A DNA stretch of 64,000 nucleotides from an uncultured Ruminococcus sp. GTDB lineage: Bacteria; Bacillota; Clostridia; Oscillospirales; Ruminococcaceae. The DNA lies in the NCBI RefSeq assembly GCF_947301925.1, contig NZ_CAMYUE010000001.1, positions 124,001 to 188,000 on the forward strand, written 5' to 3'. The translations under genes and the position numbers were made by a program. The notes below the pieces were generated by a model. It saw only the letters and a program-made list of their open reading frames with translations. It ran no database searches and had not been told where the DNA came from. Positions 53,597 to 62,410 of the stretch are shown here, in pieces; position 1 is the first letter of the stretch, and every line of letters begins with the position of its first letter.

Positions 53597-54040
53597 CTAC
53601 TCGGCGGAGAGGATCTTGACCTCTAAAACGCCATCGAGTTCAGTAATTGAATTAAGTGCGGCAAGTTCGTTGTCGGACTCGCCGGTAAGCCTGAGTGAAA
53701 TATTGACAGCAGCCGCACCGTCTACGGGAATGCTCTGATTAACAGTCAAAATATTAGCATTCAGGTTATGAAGAAAAACAAGAGCGCTTGAAAGAATTCC
53801 TGGACTGTCACTGAGAAGCAGATAGATGTTTACTATCTTTCTGTTAAAAAGCTCCTCATATGAGAAAACGCTGTCCTTGTATTTATAGTAAGCACTTCTT
53901 GAAATGCCGATACGTTTACAGGCTGAAGCAAAGCTTTTTTCGCCCTTCTGGGCCATCAGCTTCTTTACTTCGAGAACCTTGGTAAAAACCTCGGGGAGTA
54001 TTTTGGCATCGGCAACGATAAGCTGTGATTTGGTATCCAT
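53597..54040 (-). CDS. ACT-domain protein (PheB/UPF0735)
   Basis: 147 aa. N-terminal helix-turn-helix-like segment (ACKRIGISRSAYYKYKDSVF) and a C-terminal ACT domain (VNIYLLLSDSPGILSSALVFLHNLNANILTVNQS), the PheB/UPF0735 pattern. ACT domains bind amino acids, so a regulatory role toward hom or threonine synthesis is plausible but unproven. AAAGGTGA precedes the ATG. First gene of the pheB-hom unit. Confidence 0.87.
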   Translation of the reverse strand: MDTKSQLIVADAKILPEVFTKVLEVKKLMAQKGEKSFASACKRIGISRSAYYKYKDSVFSYEELFNRKIVNIYLLLSDSPGILSSALVFLHNLNANILTVNQSIPVDGAAAVNISLRLTGESDNELAALNSITELDGVLEVKILSAE

Positions 54041-54108
54041 AATAAATCACCTTTAAGTTTTTTGTGAAAAACGTCCGTCGGAGACGTACAATTGTATTCC
54101 ACATACTT

Positions 54109-54137
54109 ACTATAACATTTTTTCATTATTTTGTCAA
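54109..54137 (-). promoter_or_regulatory. Promoter of the pheB-hom unit
   Basis: Minus strand TTGACA (54132-54137), 17 bp, TATAGT (54109-54114). Confidence 0.85.
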
Positions 54138-54182
54138 GACTAAAAAATTAAAGGATAATCAAGCTAATTTATCTATATTGCT

Positions 54183-54212
54183 AAAAGCTCCGTAGATTTC
54201 TGCGGAGCTTTT
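54183..54212 (-). terminator. Terminator of rarA
   Basis: 10-bp stem AAAAGCTCCG/CGGAGCTTTT directly overlapping the rarA stop codon region. Confidence 0.88.
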
Positions 54213-55485
54213 ACTTATCAGTGTTATTCAGTATCTTTTGTCTGTACTGCAAGGCTGCCTGTTCCTGCTTGTTATCTCCGAAATTGTAGTATACATGATC
54301 TTTCAGGGCATCAGGTAGATACTGCTGCTTGACATAATGATCGGGGAAGTTGTGAGGATAAAGGTAATGCTGTCCTACGACCTTTGCACCTTTTCCGTCG
54401 AAATGAACATTCTGAAGATGACGCGGGAAATCAAGCGCATCGCAGCTTTTCAGATCGTCCAGAGCAGCGTCTATAGCCATACAGGCGCTGTTGGATTTTG
54501 GAGCAGTTGCCATAAGTATAATGGCTTCTGCGATAGGAAGCTTTGCTTCGGGGAGACCCAGCTGTAAAGCAGAATCCACACATGCCTTAACTATTGGAAC
54601 TGCCATAGGGTAGGCCAGACCTACGTCCTCAGAGGCGATACAGAGCATACGTCTGCAAAGTGATATTATATCTCCTGCTGCGATCAGACGGGCAGCATAA
54701 TGGAGAGCAGCATTTTCGTCCGAGCCTCTTACAGACTTGTGAAAAGCCGAGAGTATATCATAGTGCTGGTCGCCGTCGCGGTCGTAACGCATATTGCTTC
54801 TTTGAGCGAGAACCTCGAGAGACTCGTCGGTAACAGTCACTTTGCCGACGGAGGCTTCGCCGCAGACTACTGCAAGCTCTGCTGTGTTCATTGCCTTGCG
54901 TACATCTCCGCCGCAGCTATATGCGATCTTAGTGATGATATCTTCAGACGCGTTAACTTCATAGCCGTTTTCCTCGGAAATGATACGAAATGCGCGTTTT
55001 ATAGCGGGAATAAGCTGCTCGGCAGTAACGGGCTTGAATTCAAATACTGTGCTTCGGCTGATAACTGCGTTGTATACTGCAAAATACGGATTTTCAGTAG
55101 TTGAAGCTATCAGCGTGATATCTCCGTTTTCAATGTATTCAAGGAGGCTTTGCTGCTGCTTTTTGTTGAGGTACTGTATCTCATCGAGGTACAGGAGTAT
55201 ACCGTTTTCGCTGCCGAAAGTTCCGATATCGGCAACAACGTCCTTGATGTCAGAAAGTGAGGCGTTGGTACCGTTGAGTTTGTACAGTGACATTCCACAG
55301 TTTTCAGCTATGATACGGGCGACAGTGGTCTTGCCGACTCCCGACGGTCCGTAGAATATCATGTTGGGAACAGTTCCGCTTTCGATTATGCGGCGCAGGG
55401 GCTTGCCTTCTGAGAGGATATGCTCCTGACCGACTACATCAGAAAGGGTCTTAGGACGTATTTTATCGGCTAAAGGTGCAGACAT
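54211..55485 (-). CDS. rarA: Replication-associated recombination ATPase RarA
   Basis: 424-aa AAA+ ATPase of the MgsA/RarA/WRNIP1 family acting at stalled replication forks. RPKTLSDVVGQEHIL start, Walker A GPSGVGKTT, Walker B LYLDEIQYLNKKQQ, sensor IASTTENPYF, and the C-terminal tetramerisation part (YLYPHNFPDHYVKQQYLPD). AAAGGAGAA precedes the ATG; 18 bases downstream of the VOC gene. Confidence 0.95.
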   Translation of the reverse strand: MSAPLADKIRPKTLSDVVGQEHILSEGKPLRRIIESGTVPNMIFYGPSGVGKTTVARIIAENCGMSLYKLNGTNASLSDIKDVVADIGTFGSENGILLYLDEIQYLNKKQQQSLLEYIENGDITLIASTTENPYFAVYNAVISRSTVFEFKPVTAEQLIPAIKRAFRIISEENGYEVNASEDIITKIAYSCGGDVRKAMNTAELAVVCGEASVGKVTVTDESLEVLAQRSNMRYDRDGDQHYDILSAFHKSVRGSDENAALHYAARLIAAGDIISLCRRMLCIASEDVGLAYPMAVPIVKACVDSALQLGLPEAKLPIAEAIILMATAPKSNSACMAIDAALDDLKSCDALDFPRHLQNVHFDGKGAKVVGQHYLYPHNFPDHYVKQQYLPDALKDHVYYNFGDNKQEQAALQYRQKILNNTDK

Positions 55486-55503
55486 AGCGGTTCTCCTTTC
55501 GTT

Positions 55504-55854
55504 TTACTTTGCAGGTGCGGTTATTTCAAGGTGATTTCCCTCTGAATCAGCAAATTCCGCGACCCAATTGCTTCCGATGCGTGTAACAGGGAAGCAGACC
55601 TTTTTCCCTTCAAGCTTTTTCATCAGGTGATCGAGGCTGTCAACGCTTATGCTGGGCAGACAGTTGGTCCCGAAAGTGTGGGGCTCATTGGTCTTTTTAT
55701 ATGCAAACAAGCCCAAGCGAAAGCCGCTCACTTCAAAAACACTGTATATTTCGTCTTTTTCAGTAACTTTCTGCTCGAAAAGCTCTTCATAGAATCTTAT
55801 TGCTCTTTCCATGTCATTGACACACAGGTAGAGCGAATTAATATGAAATCTCAT
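55504..55854 (-). CDS. VOC-family (glyoxalase-like) protein
   Basis: 116 aa, one vicinal-oxygen-chelate module: LYLCVNDMERAIRFYEELF start and C-terminal VAEFADSEGNHLEI, with possible metal ligands at the usual positions. Members range from glyoxalase-like enzymes to antibiotic-binding proteins; no substrate can be given. It is upstream of rarA in the same unit. A TATAAT (55877-55882, minus strand) lies upstream, without a convincing -35. Confidence 0.8.
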   Translation of the reverse strand: MRFHINSLYLCVNDMERAIRFYEELFEQKVTEKDEIYSVFEVSGFRLGLFAYKKTNEPHTFGTNCLPSISVDSLDHLMKKLEGKKVCFPVTRIGSNWVAEFADSEGNHLEITAPAK

Positions 55855-55927
55855 AGCTATTTCCTTTTTTTGATCTATTATATCTCAATTCATTTTTAAC
55901 AGCTAAATCTCAATCTATAATATAATT

Positions 55928-55961
55928 AAAAAAATATCGGGACGGACAGCTTGTCCGTCCC
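55928..55961 (-). terminator. Terminator of glyA
   Basis: 10-bp stem GGGACGGACA/TGTCCGTCCC followed on the minus strand by GATATTTTTTT. Confidence 0.92.
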
Positions 55962-55975
55962 TTGATGTTTATTGA

Positions 55976-57232
55976 TTACTTGTAAAGCGGGAATTTCTCG
56001 CAGATAGCGTTTACGCCTGCACGGATCTCGTCTGCTTTGTTCTCGAAATCTGTAGCGCAGAGGTAGATGTACTCAGCGATCTTTTCCATTTCCTCAATGC
56101 CGAGACCTCTTGTAGTAACAGCGGGAGTACCGATTCTTATGCCGCTTGTTACAAAAGGCTTCTCGGGGTCGTTATGGATAGCATTCTTGTTTACTGTGAT
56201 ATAGACCTCGTCAAGTCTGCGCTCAAGCTCCTTGCCTGTGATGTTGAAAGGACGGAGATCAACCAGCATGAGGTGGTTGTCTGTACCGCCTGATACGAGG
56301 TTGAAGCCTCTCTTGAGGAGTCCGTCGGCAAGTGCCTTGGCGTTAGCAACTATTCTCTGCTGATAGTCCTTGAATTCGGGCTTGAGAGCTTCGCCGAAGC
56401 ATACAGCCTTAGCAGCAATGGTGTGCATAAGAGGACCGCCCTGTGTTCCGGGGAAGATAGCGGAATTGATCTTCTTAGCGAGGAATTCGTTGTTTGTGAG
56501 GATAAGACCGCCTCTTGGTCCGCGGAGAGTCTTATGTGTAGTAGTTGTTGTTATATCAGCATAGGGAACAGGGGACTCGTGGCAGCCTGCTGCAACAAGA
56601 CCTGCGATATGAGCCATATCTACCATAAGGAGTGCGCCCACAGCTCTTGCGATCTCTGAAAGACGCTTGAAGTCGATAGCGCGGGGATAAGCAGAAGCAC
56701 CTGCAACGATAAGACGGGGCTTTGTTTTGTTAGCAAGCTTGTAAAGCTCGTCATAGTTGATAGTTTCTGTCTCGTCATCAAGACCGTATGAAACGAAGTT
56801 GAAGTACTTACCCGAAAGGTTAACAGGTGAACCGTGTGTAAGGTGGCCGCCGTCTGCAAGGCTCATACCGAGAACGGTATCACCGGGCTGGAGAACAGCG
56901 AAATATACAGCAGTATTAGCCTGTGCACCGGAATGGGGCTGAACGTTTGCGTACTTGGCGCCAAAGAGCTTGCAGGCTCTTTCGATTGCTATAGCTTCGA
57001 CTTCGTCAACGCACTGGCAGCCGCCGTAGTAACGCTTTCCGGGATAGCCCTCAGCATACTTGTTTGTGAGAACACTGCCCATAGCAGCCATTACAGCAGG
57101 TGAAACTATATTCTCGCTTGCGATGAGCTCGAGATTTCTCTGCTGACGTGCAAGCTCCTTTCCCATTGCTTCACCGACAGCGGGATCGTAGCCTTTTACG
57201 AAACCGATTGAATCCATAAGATCGTTGTACAT
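55976..57232 (-). CDS. glyA: Serine hydroxymethyltransferase
   Basis: 418-aa PLP enzyme interconverting serine and glycine with tetrahydrofolate. [30 protein letters not shown], the PLP-lysine motif [14 protein letters not shown] and C-terminal [15 protein letters not shown] are present. The start is ATG 57232 (MYNDLMDS) with AAAGGAG 8-9 bases upstream; the longer GTG-started frame overlaps that site. Single gene with its own promoter. Confidence 0.96.
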   Translation of the reverse strand: MYNDLMDSIGFVKGYDPAVGEAMGKELARQQRNLELIASENIVSPAVMAAMGSVLTNKYAEGYPGKRYYGGCQCVDEVEAIAIERACKLFGAKYANVQPHSGAQANTAVYFAVLQPGDTVLGMSLADGGHLTHGSPVNLSGKYFNFVSYGLDDETETINYDELYKLANKTKPRLIVAGASAYPRAIDFKRLSEIARAVGALLMVDMAHIAGLVAAGCHESPVPYADITTTTTHKTLRGPRGGLILTNNEFLAKKINSAIFPGTQGGPLMHTIAAKAVCFGEALKPEFKDYQQRIVANAKALADGLLKRGFNLVSGGTDNHLMLVDLRPFNITGKELERRLDEVYITVNKNAIHNDPEKPFVTSGIRIGTPAVTTRGLGIEEMEKIAEYIYLCATDFENKADEIRAGVNAICEKFPLYK

Positions 57233-57282
57233 TATAAGCACTCCTTTAATAATTGTGTTTTGCGAAAATGCATTACTTTATA

Positions 57283-57311
57283 ATTATACATTATAATCTG
57301 ATAAATTTCAA
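57283..57311 (-). promoter_or_regulatory. Promoter of glyA
   Basis: Minus strand TTGAAA (57306-57311), 17 bp, TATAAT (57283-57288). Confidence 0.82.
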
Positions 57312-57341
57312 TAGGAAAAGCAAAAAAAGTTGGCATAAAAG

Positions 57342-57366
57342 AAAAATCCCCTGTGTATACAGGGGA
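57342..57366 (-). terminator. Terminator of the dockerin gene
   Basis: 8-bp stem TCCCCTGT/ACAGGGGA, followed on the minus strand by a T run. Confidence 0.85.
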
Positions 57367-57372
57367 GAACGG

Positions 57373-58308
57373 TTATTTGATGCCGAGGATCTCATCATAA
57401 TCGAAGAAATCGTCCCAGTCCACAGTTTTCTGAGATGTGGAGGCAACAGCGTAATATCTGAGAATATGCGAAGCGTCACGCGCATCAAGCTTGCCGTCCA
57501 TATTCACGTCTGAGAGAGTTAACATCTTGTCTGAGACAGTGTAGTCCTTTGAAGCGGCCATATTTGCGTATGTAGCAAGCACCTGAGAGGCGTCTGTTGA
57601 GTTTATGGAGCCGTCGCTGTTTACATCTCCGAGACCTCTGTGGTATATTATTTCAAATGAACATAAGGATTTCTGATCTCCGAGAGGGTACACGGTTATC
57701 GTAGCCTTGTCTCCTTTAGCGAAAGCTTCCTTCAAAGATGAAGGCTTGGCTGTACAGCTTTCGGATACATCTACAATGCTTTCCTCGGTTTTGTAATTGC
57801 CTTTTTCATCCTTTTCGGGCGTCTGGACAGTCATTTTGATCGAAGCTTCGAATCCTGCCAGTGATACTTCACCGTCCAACGTGTAGTATCTGTGCTTGGC
57901 GGGAGGCTTTATATGTGTGATAGAAGCGGTTTTTGATAAAGCGTGTATGGTATAGTCTGCATCAGCGAAATCAGGCTTGATATCCCAGGAAGAAAAGTCT
58001 TGTTCGGTATACTCATCGAGATGCTTATGAAGCGATTTTGTATTGACATCGGAATAGTTTATCGGATCACCTTCTTCTATGTTGAAGGACGTCATTACAT
58101 TTCCGTCAAAGTCAAGAAATGTTATATTGTATTTCTTTAAGGTCGTAGGTTCTTTTTTCGGTTCAGCCGTTGTCGAGATATTATCTGAAGGGTCTTTATC
58201 CGCGGCAGCGTCTTCCTTTGTGGTATCAGCAGCTGCCGAAGCTGCTGCAACTGCGCCCGAGAGGAGCAGCGTTGATATTAAAGCCGATATCGTTTTTTTG
58301 ATTAACAT
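57373..58308 (-). CDS. Secreted dockerin type I protein without recognisable catalytic domain
   Basis: 311 aa. Signal peptide (KKTISALISTLLLSGAVAAASA), a Lys/Asp/Thr-rich linker, an unassigned beta-rich region (about 55-215) and a C-terminal dockerin (about 225-300) with two calcium-binding repeats, DVNSDGSINSTDASQVL and DVNMDGKLDARDASHIL. Dockerins bind cohesins of scaffoldins, so it should be a cellulosome or cohesin-bound surface component. The middle region matches no glycoside hydrolase I know. Single gene with terminator. Confidence 0.9.
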   Translation of the reverse strand: MLIKKTISALISTLLLSGAVAAASAAADTTKEDAAADKDPSDNISTTAEPKKEPTTLKKYNITFLDFDGNVMTSFNIEEGDPINYSDVNTKSLHKHLDEYTEQDFSSWDIKPDFADADYTIHALSKTASITHIKPPAKHRYYTLDGEVSLAGFEASIKMTVQTPEKDEKGNYKTEESIVDVSESCTAKPSSLKEAFAKGDKATITVYPLGDQKSLCSFEIIYHRGLGDVNSDGSINSTDASQVLATYANMAASKDYTVSDKMLTLSDVNMDGKLDARDASHILRYYAVASTSQKTVDWDDFFDYDEILGIK

Positions 58309-58316
58309 ATTAACAC

Positions 58317-58601
58317 CTATCCGTTTCCGATGCAGAATAATCTGCAGAATTTAGAGAGCCTTTCGCATGCGTAGGCATAACGTTCCATAGAAAGCCTCAG
58401 AAGCATGAAATTAGCATATATCAGACGCTGTGTATCCACATCATAGGAATATATGGCATAAAGAATCACTTCATTCTCTCCGATATCCTTTGCGGCTTCA
58501 ACCGCCATTTCGTGATACTCTTCAAACCGTTCTTCGATATCCCACAGTCTGTAAAAGCCCCGATATACAGAATCGATATAAAGGTCTATATCAAAGTCCA
58601 T
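58317..58601 (-). CDS. Small hypothetical protein (94 aa)
   Basis: Acidic, helical protein starting MDFDIDLYIDSVYRGFYRLW and rich in Glu, Tyr and Arg, with no motif I recognise. The start is ATG 58601 because AAAAGGAG lies 9 bases upstream; that site overlaps the stop region of the preceding gene. It forms a two-gene unit with the small membrane protein at 58618. The dockerin gene follows 8 bases downstream, so all three may be cotranscribed. Confidence 0.72.
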   Translation of the reverse strand: MDFDIDLYIDSVYRGFYRLWDIEERFEEYHEMAVEAAKDIGENEVILYAIYSYDVDTQRLIYANFMLLRLSMERYAYACERLSKFCRLFCIGNG

Positions 58602-58617
58602 GATACACAGCTCCTTT

Positions 58618-58878
58618 TTATTCTTCCTTCCTGTCATCAGAAGGAACACTGGCTGAAGCGTTGATCTTCTTTTTCTTTATTCTGAAAGTGATGAATGCAG
58701 TAATTACAGCAGTAGCAATGAAAACTGTTATCATGATAAATGCAGCGGCGCCTTTTGATACTCCGCCTGTGTTTTCAGACTGAGCGGCGAAAGCATTTCC
58801 GCCGATGTTAATAAGAGAATAAACTGCAAAAAAAGCAGAAAAGAAGCCTGAAAAAATAATATTACTGATCTTTTTCAC
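58618..58878 (-). CDS. Small membrane protein with signal peptide (86 aa)
   Basis: Starts at GTG with AAGGAG 8 bases upstream. Signal peptide (IIFSGFFSAFFAVYSLINIGGNAFA), a short Ser/Gly-rich exported stretch, one membrane helix (AAFIMITVFIATAVITAFITF) and a basic cytoplasmic end (RIKKKK). So only about 15 residues face outward. No known family. It has its own promoter and heads the unit with the 94-aa protein and the dockerin gene. Confidence 0.72.
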   Translation of the reverse strand: MKKISNIIFSGFFSAFFAVYSLINIGGNAFAAQSENTGGVSKGAAAFIMITVFIATAVITAFITFRIKKKKINASASVPSDDRKEE

Positions 58879-58930
58879 GATATCAGCTCCTTGTAGGACG
58901 TTAAGTTTTTATAATGGGTTCACTGCTTTC

Positions 58931-58959
58931 ATTATAGCATATTATGGCAGATAAAGCAA
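58931..58959 (-). promoter_or_regulatory. Promoter of the small membrane protein/dockerin unit
   Basis: Minus strand TTGCTT (58954-58959), 17 bp, TATAAT (58931-58936). Confidence 0.72.
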
Positions 58960-59072
58960 CAGCCGCAGTGATAATTTTTATAAATCTGCTGTCTTTTGCT
59001 GAAAAATGAGTACCTGTAATAAAGTACAGATCCGCAAACGGCTTAAAAAAGGCAAAAAAAGCATTGAAAAAA

Positions 59073-59086
59073 TTTTTTTGAAAAAA
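59073..59086 (+). promoter_or_regulatory. AT-rich UP-element-like motif before tRNA-Pro
   Basis: TTTTTTTGAAAAAA, 13 bases before the -35 box; same core as upstream of the tRNA operon at 6.2 kb. The surrounding stretch 58960-59099 holds no gene. Confidence 0.5.
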
Positions 59087-59099
59087 TTCAAAAAAACCC

Positions 59100-59128
59100 T
59101 TGACAAAACCTTATATGGGTGATATAAT
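59100..59128 (+). promoter_or_regulatory. Promoter of tRNA-Pro
   Basis: TTGACA (59100-59105), 17 bp, TATAAT (59123-59128): full consensus. Confidence 0.93.
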
Positions 59129-59158
59129 ATATATCGTTGATTGCGATGAACCAATCGT

Positions 59159-59234
59159 CTGGGTGTGGCGCAGTTGGTAGCGCGCTACCTTGGGGTGGTA
59201 GAGGCCGTGGGTTCAAGTCCCGTCACTCAGACCA
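59159..59234 (+). tRNA. tRNA-Pro (anticodon GGG)
   Basis: 76 nt. Acceptor CTGGGTG/CACTCAG, beginning with C as usual for tRNA-Pro; anticodon stem CTACC/GGTAG, loop TTGGGGT, T-loop TTCAAGT, encoded CCA. Confidence 0.96.
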
Positions 59235-59256
59235 GATGCGATCAGCATTACCCCGG

Positions 59257-59289
59257 AATCCGATACTCTTTTGAGTATCGGATTTTTTT
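59257..59289 (+). terminator. Terminator of tRNA-Pro
   Basis: 12-bp stem AATCCGATACTC/GAGTATCGGATT with TTTT loop and T run. Confidence 0.93.
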
Positions 59290-59294
59290 GTGCA

Positions 59295-59323
59295 TTGACT
59301 ATTAGCTTTTTATATGCTATAAT
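59295..59323 (+). promoter_or_regulatory. Promoter of the UDP-sugar pyrophosphorylase gene
   Basis: TTGACT (59295-59300), 17 bp, TATAAT (59318-59323), 5 bases after the tRNA terminator. Confidence 0.87.
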
Positions 59324-59366
59324 AATACTTGATAAATCGGCTGTTGCCATGATCAAGGAGGAGTTT

Positions 59367-60599
59367 ATGATAGATCGCGATAAGGCATTCCATATTCTGT
59401 CGCAATATGGTCAGGAGCATATACTGAACTATTATGATGAATTAAGTGATGACGAAAAGAAAGAGCTGCTCGGTCAGATCGAGATCACTGATTTTTCTGT
59501 CCTTGACAATCTGGATGCAGAAAAAAACAGTAATTCGGTCCGCGGAGTTTTTGCGCCTCTCGGTGCTGTGACTACCAAGGATATAGCTGCTGAAAGTGAC
59601 AAGTATATAGGGATCGGTCTGGACGCCATTAAAGAAAGAAAAGTAGCTGCTGTTCTGCTTGCGGGCGGTCAGGGTACGAGACTTGGATTTGATAAGCCAA
59701 AGGGTATGTTCAATATAGGCGTTAATAAGGAACTTTATATTTTTCAGTGCCTTATTAATAATCTGATGGACGTGGTAAAGCTTGCCGGGGCATGGGTACC
59801 TCTATATATCATGACCAGCGAGAAGAATAATAAAGAAACTATTGAGTTTTTCGAGGTGAAGGACTATTTCGGTTACGATCGAAGATATGTAAAGTTCTTT
59901 ATTCAGGATATGGCTCCTTCCGTAGATTATAAAGGCAAGATCCTGATGGAAAGCCGTTCAAGGATATCGCTGTCACCGAACGGAAACGGAGGCTGGTTCT
60001 CTTCTCTTGTAAGAGCCGGGCTTCTCGACGAGATCAAAGAACATGGCGTTCAGTGGATAAACGTCTTTGCTGTTGACAATGTTTTACAGCGTATAGCAGA
60101 TCCCGGATTTGTAGGGGCGGTCATAAGATCAGGACTCCAGTCGGGCGGAAAAGTGGTAAGCAAGGCTTCTCCCGAAGAGCGTGTCGGCGTTCTCTGCCTT
60201 GAGGACGGAAAACCTTCTATTGTTGAGTATTACGAAATGACCGAGGAAATGAGGACTCTTCTTGATAAGGACGGAGAGCTTGCGTATAAATACGGTGTTA
60301 TCCTGAATTATCTGTTCAATGTTGATAAACTCGAAGAGATATGTGACAGGAAAATGCCTGTTCATGTTGTTGAAAAGAAGATACCTTATATGAACGATGA
60401 GGGGAAGCTTATAAAGCCCGAATCGCCCAACGGCCATAAATTCGAGACGCTTGTTCTTGATATGGTCCATATGCAGGACAGCTGCCTTGCGTATGAAGTT
60501 GAGAGAGAAAAGGAATTTGCGCCTGTTAAAAACGCAGTCGGAGTTGATTCTGTTGACTCGGCTCGTGCTCTTCTAAAGGCAAACGGAATCGATATATAA
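59367..60599 (+). CDS. UDPGP-family UDP-sugar pyrophosphorylase (UAP1-like)
   Basis: 410-aa nucleotidyltransferase related to eukaryotic UDP-N-acetylglucosamine pyrophosphorylase rather than bacterial GlmU or GalU. Nucleotide-binding LLAGGQGTRLGFDKPKGMF, substrate region PNGNGGWFSSL and VFAVDNVLQRIADP. It forms a UDP-sugar from a sugar-1-phosphate and UTP; whether GlcNAc, Gal or Glc is used cannot be read from the sequence. ATG 59367 follows AAGGAGGAG; the longer frame from 59271 would begin inside the terminator. Single gene. Confidence 0.88.
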   Translation: MIDRDKAFHILSQYGQEHILNYYDELSDDEKKELLGQIEITDFSVLDNLDAEKNSNSVRGVFAPLGAVTTKDIAAESDKYIGIGLDAIKERKVAAVLLAGGQGTRLGFDKPKGMFNIGVNKELYIFQCLINNLMDVVKLAGAWVPLYIMTSEKNNKETIEFFEVKDYFGYDRRYVKFFIQDMAPSVDYKGKILMESRSRISLSPNGNGGWFSSLVRAGLLDEIKEHGVQWINVFAVDNVLQRIADPGFVGAVIRSGLQSGGKVVSKASPEERVGVLCLEDGKPSIVEYYEMTEEMRTLLDKDGELAYKYGVILNYLFNVDKLEEICDRKMPVHVVEKKIPYMNDEGKLIKPESPNGHKFETLVLDMVHMQDSCLAYEVEREKEFAPVKNAVGVDSVDSARALLKANGIDI

Positions 60600-60604
60600 A
60601 CTGA

Positions 60605-60635
60605 AGCAACACTCCCGCTAATTGGGAGTGTTGCT
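60605..60635 (+). terminator. Hairpin after the pyrophosphorylase gene
   Basis: 12-bp stem AGCAACACTCCC/GGGAGTGTTGCT with no T tract; a weak terminator at best. Confidence 0.4.
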
Positions 60636-60673
60636 GTGTATTGGACACATAATAAACGGATGGATGCTTGCTT

Positions 60674-62410
60674 ATGAAAAGTTTATTGAAATATCTGAAA
60701 AACTATAAAAAAGAGCTTGTTCTCGGACCGTTCTTCAAGCTTCTGGAAGCGATTTTTGAGCTTATTGTACCTGTTGTTATGGCAAAAATTATCGATAACG
60801 GTATCGGAAACAGGGATAGTTCCTATATCCTTAAAATGAGCGGAGTTATCGTTCTTCTGGGAGCGAGCGGTCTCTGTTTTGCACTTACCTGTCAGTATTT
60901 TGCAGCAAAATGTGCATATGGCTTCGGAACAGAGCTAAGAGCCGAACTGTACAGGCATATCAATACACTGTCATACAGCAGTATTGATAAAATAGGCACT
61001 GCATCTCTTGTTAACAGGCTGACAAACGATACCAATACCGTTCAGAACGGAGTTAATATGTTCATAAGGCTTGCTGTAAGAGCTCCTTTTCTTGTTATCG
61101 GTGCTGCAGTCATGGCTGTTACGATCGATCTGAGACTGTCTCTTATTTTCTTTGTGGTAGCTCCGGTTATTTCTTTGATTATTTTTCTGATAATGAAAAA
61201 GACTGTTCCGATGTACAAGAAGAATCAGCAGTGCCTGGACAAAGCTGCAATGCTTACCCGGGAGAGCCTTGAGGGCGCAAGGGTTATAAGGGCATTTTCA
61301 CGTCAGCAGGAGGAGATAGGCGAATTCAAGGAAGCAGTCGTCGACATTTCAGATAATTCGATTGCAGTAGGCAAGATTTCCGCAATACTCAATCCGGTTG
61401 CGTTTATGGTGATGAACCTTGGCATTGTTGCTGTTATCTGGTTCGGCGGTCTGAGGATAGACTGCGGAGAGCTCACACAGGGCGAGCTTACAGCTTTTAC
61501 AAATTATATGACCCAGATACTTCTTGCCCTTGTTGTGCTTGCAAATCTTATAGTTATCTTTACTAAGGCGTTTGCGTCGGCAAACCGAATAAACGAGGTA
61601 TTCTCTCTTGTTTCCGAGGAAAACGGTGATATCGACAGATTATCGTTTAACACTGATATCAATATAATTGAGTTCCGCAGCGTTTCATTTGCGTACGAAG
61701 GGGCCGGAGATTATTCGCTGAGAAACATTAGCTTTTCCGTTAAAAGGGGACAGATGCTCGGAATAATTGGCGGTACAGGCTGCGGCAAAACCACTCTTGC
61801 AAATCTTATACCGTGCTTTTATCGTGCAACAGAGGGCGATGTGCGTCTTTTCGGTGAGAATGTCAATGATATTGAGAATACAGAGCTTAGAAGCAGGATC
61901 GGCACTGTGCCGCAGAAGGCTACTCTTTTTTCCGGAACAATAAGAGAAAACATGAAATGGCGAAAAAACGACGCCACTGACGAAGAGATAATCTCTGCTC
62001 TCAGGATAGCGCAGGCCTGGGAATTTGTGAAAGAGACCCCGGACGGCCTTGATACAGTAATATCTCAGGGCGGAAAGAATCTTTCCGGCGGTCAGAGACA
62101 GCGTATCTCTATTGCAAGAGCTCTTGTGGGGGCCCCTGATATCGTTATTCTTGATGACTCTACCAGCGCGCTTGATTACAAGACTGATCTTGCTTTCAGA
62201 CGTGCTCTCAGCGATGAGCTTCCCGATACAACTGTTGTTATGATATCTCAGAGAACGACCTCGCTGAAAAATGCGGATAAGATAGTCGTCATGGATGAGG
62301 GAGAGGCCGTAGGCGTGGGAACTCACAGTGAGCTTGTTGAGAACTGTGATGTTTATAATGAGATATACAGATCTCAGATGAACGTTAAGGAGGGAAGTGC
62401 TGATGTTTGA
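60674..62410 (+). CDS. ABC exporter half-transporter 1 (non-canonical ATP site, BmrC-like)
   Basis: 578 aa: six-helix exporter domain fused to an ATPase. Walker A GGTGCGKTT, Q-loop, signature LSGGQRQ, Walker B IVILDDSTSALD. Asp replaces the catalytic Glu, as in the degenerate-site subunit of heterodimeric exporters such as BmrCD. ATG 60674 is used; the ribosome binding site is weak (GGATGG). It overlaps the next gene by 8 bases, and the two should form one heterodimer. The substrate is unknown (drug or lipid). Confidence 0.92.
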   Translation: MKSLLKYLKNYKKELVLGPFFKLLEAIFELIVPVVMAKIIDNGIGNRDSSYILKMSGVIVLLGASGLCFALTCQYFAAKCAYGFGTELRAELYRHINTLSYSSIDKIGTASLVNRLTNDTNTVQNGVNMFIRLAVRAPFLVIGAAVMAVTIDLRLSLIFFVVAPVISLIIFLIMKKTVPMYKKNQQCLDKAAMLTRESLEGARVIRAFSRQQEEIGEFKEAVVDISDNSIAVGKISAILNPVAFMVMNLGIVAVIWFGGLRIDCGELTQGELTAFTNYMTQILLALVVLANLIVIFTKAFASANRINEVFSLVSEENGDIDRLSFNTDINIIEFRSVSFAYEGAGDYSLRNISFSVKRGQMLGIIGGTGCGKTTLANLIPCFYRATEGDVRLFGENVNDIENTELRSRIGTVPQKATLFSGTIRENMKWRKNDATDEEIISALRIAQAWEFVKETPDGLDTVISQGGKNLSGGQRQRISIARALVGAPDIVILDDSTSALDYKTDLAFRRALSDELPDTTVVMISQRTTSLKNADKIVVMDEGEAVGVGTHSELVENCDVYNEIYRSQMNVKEGSADV

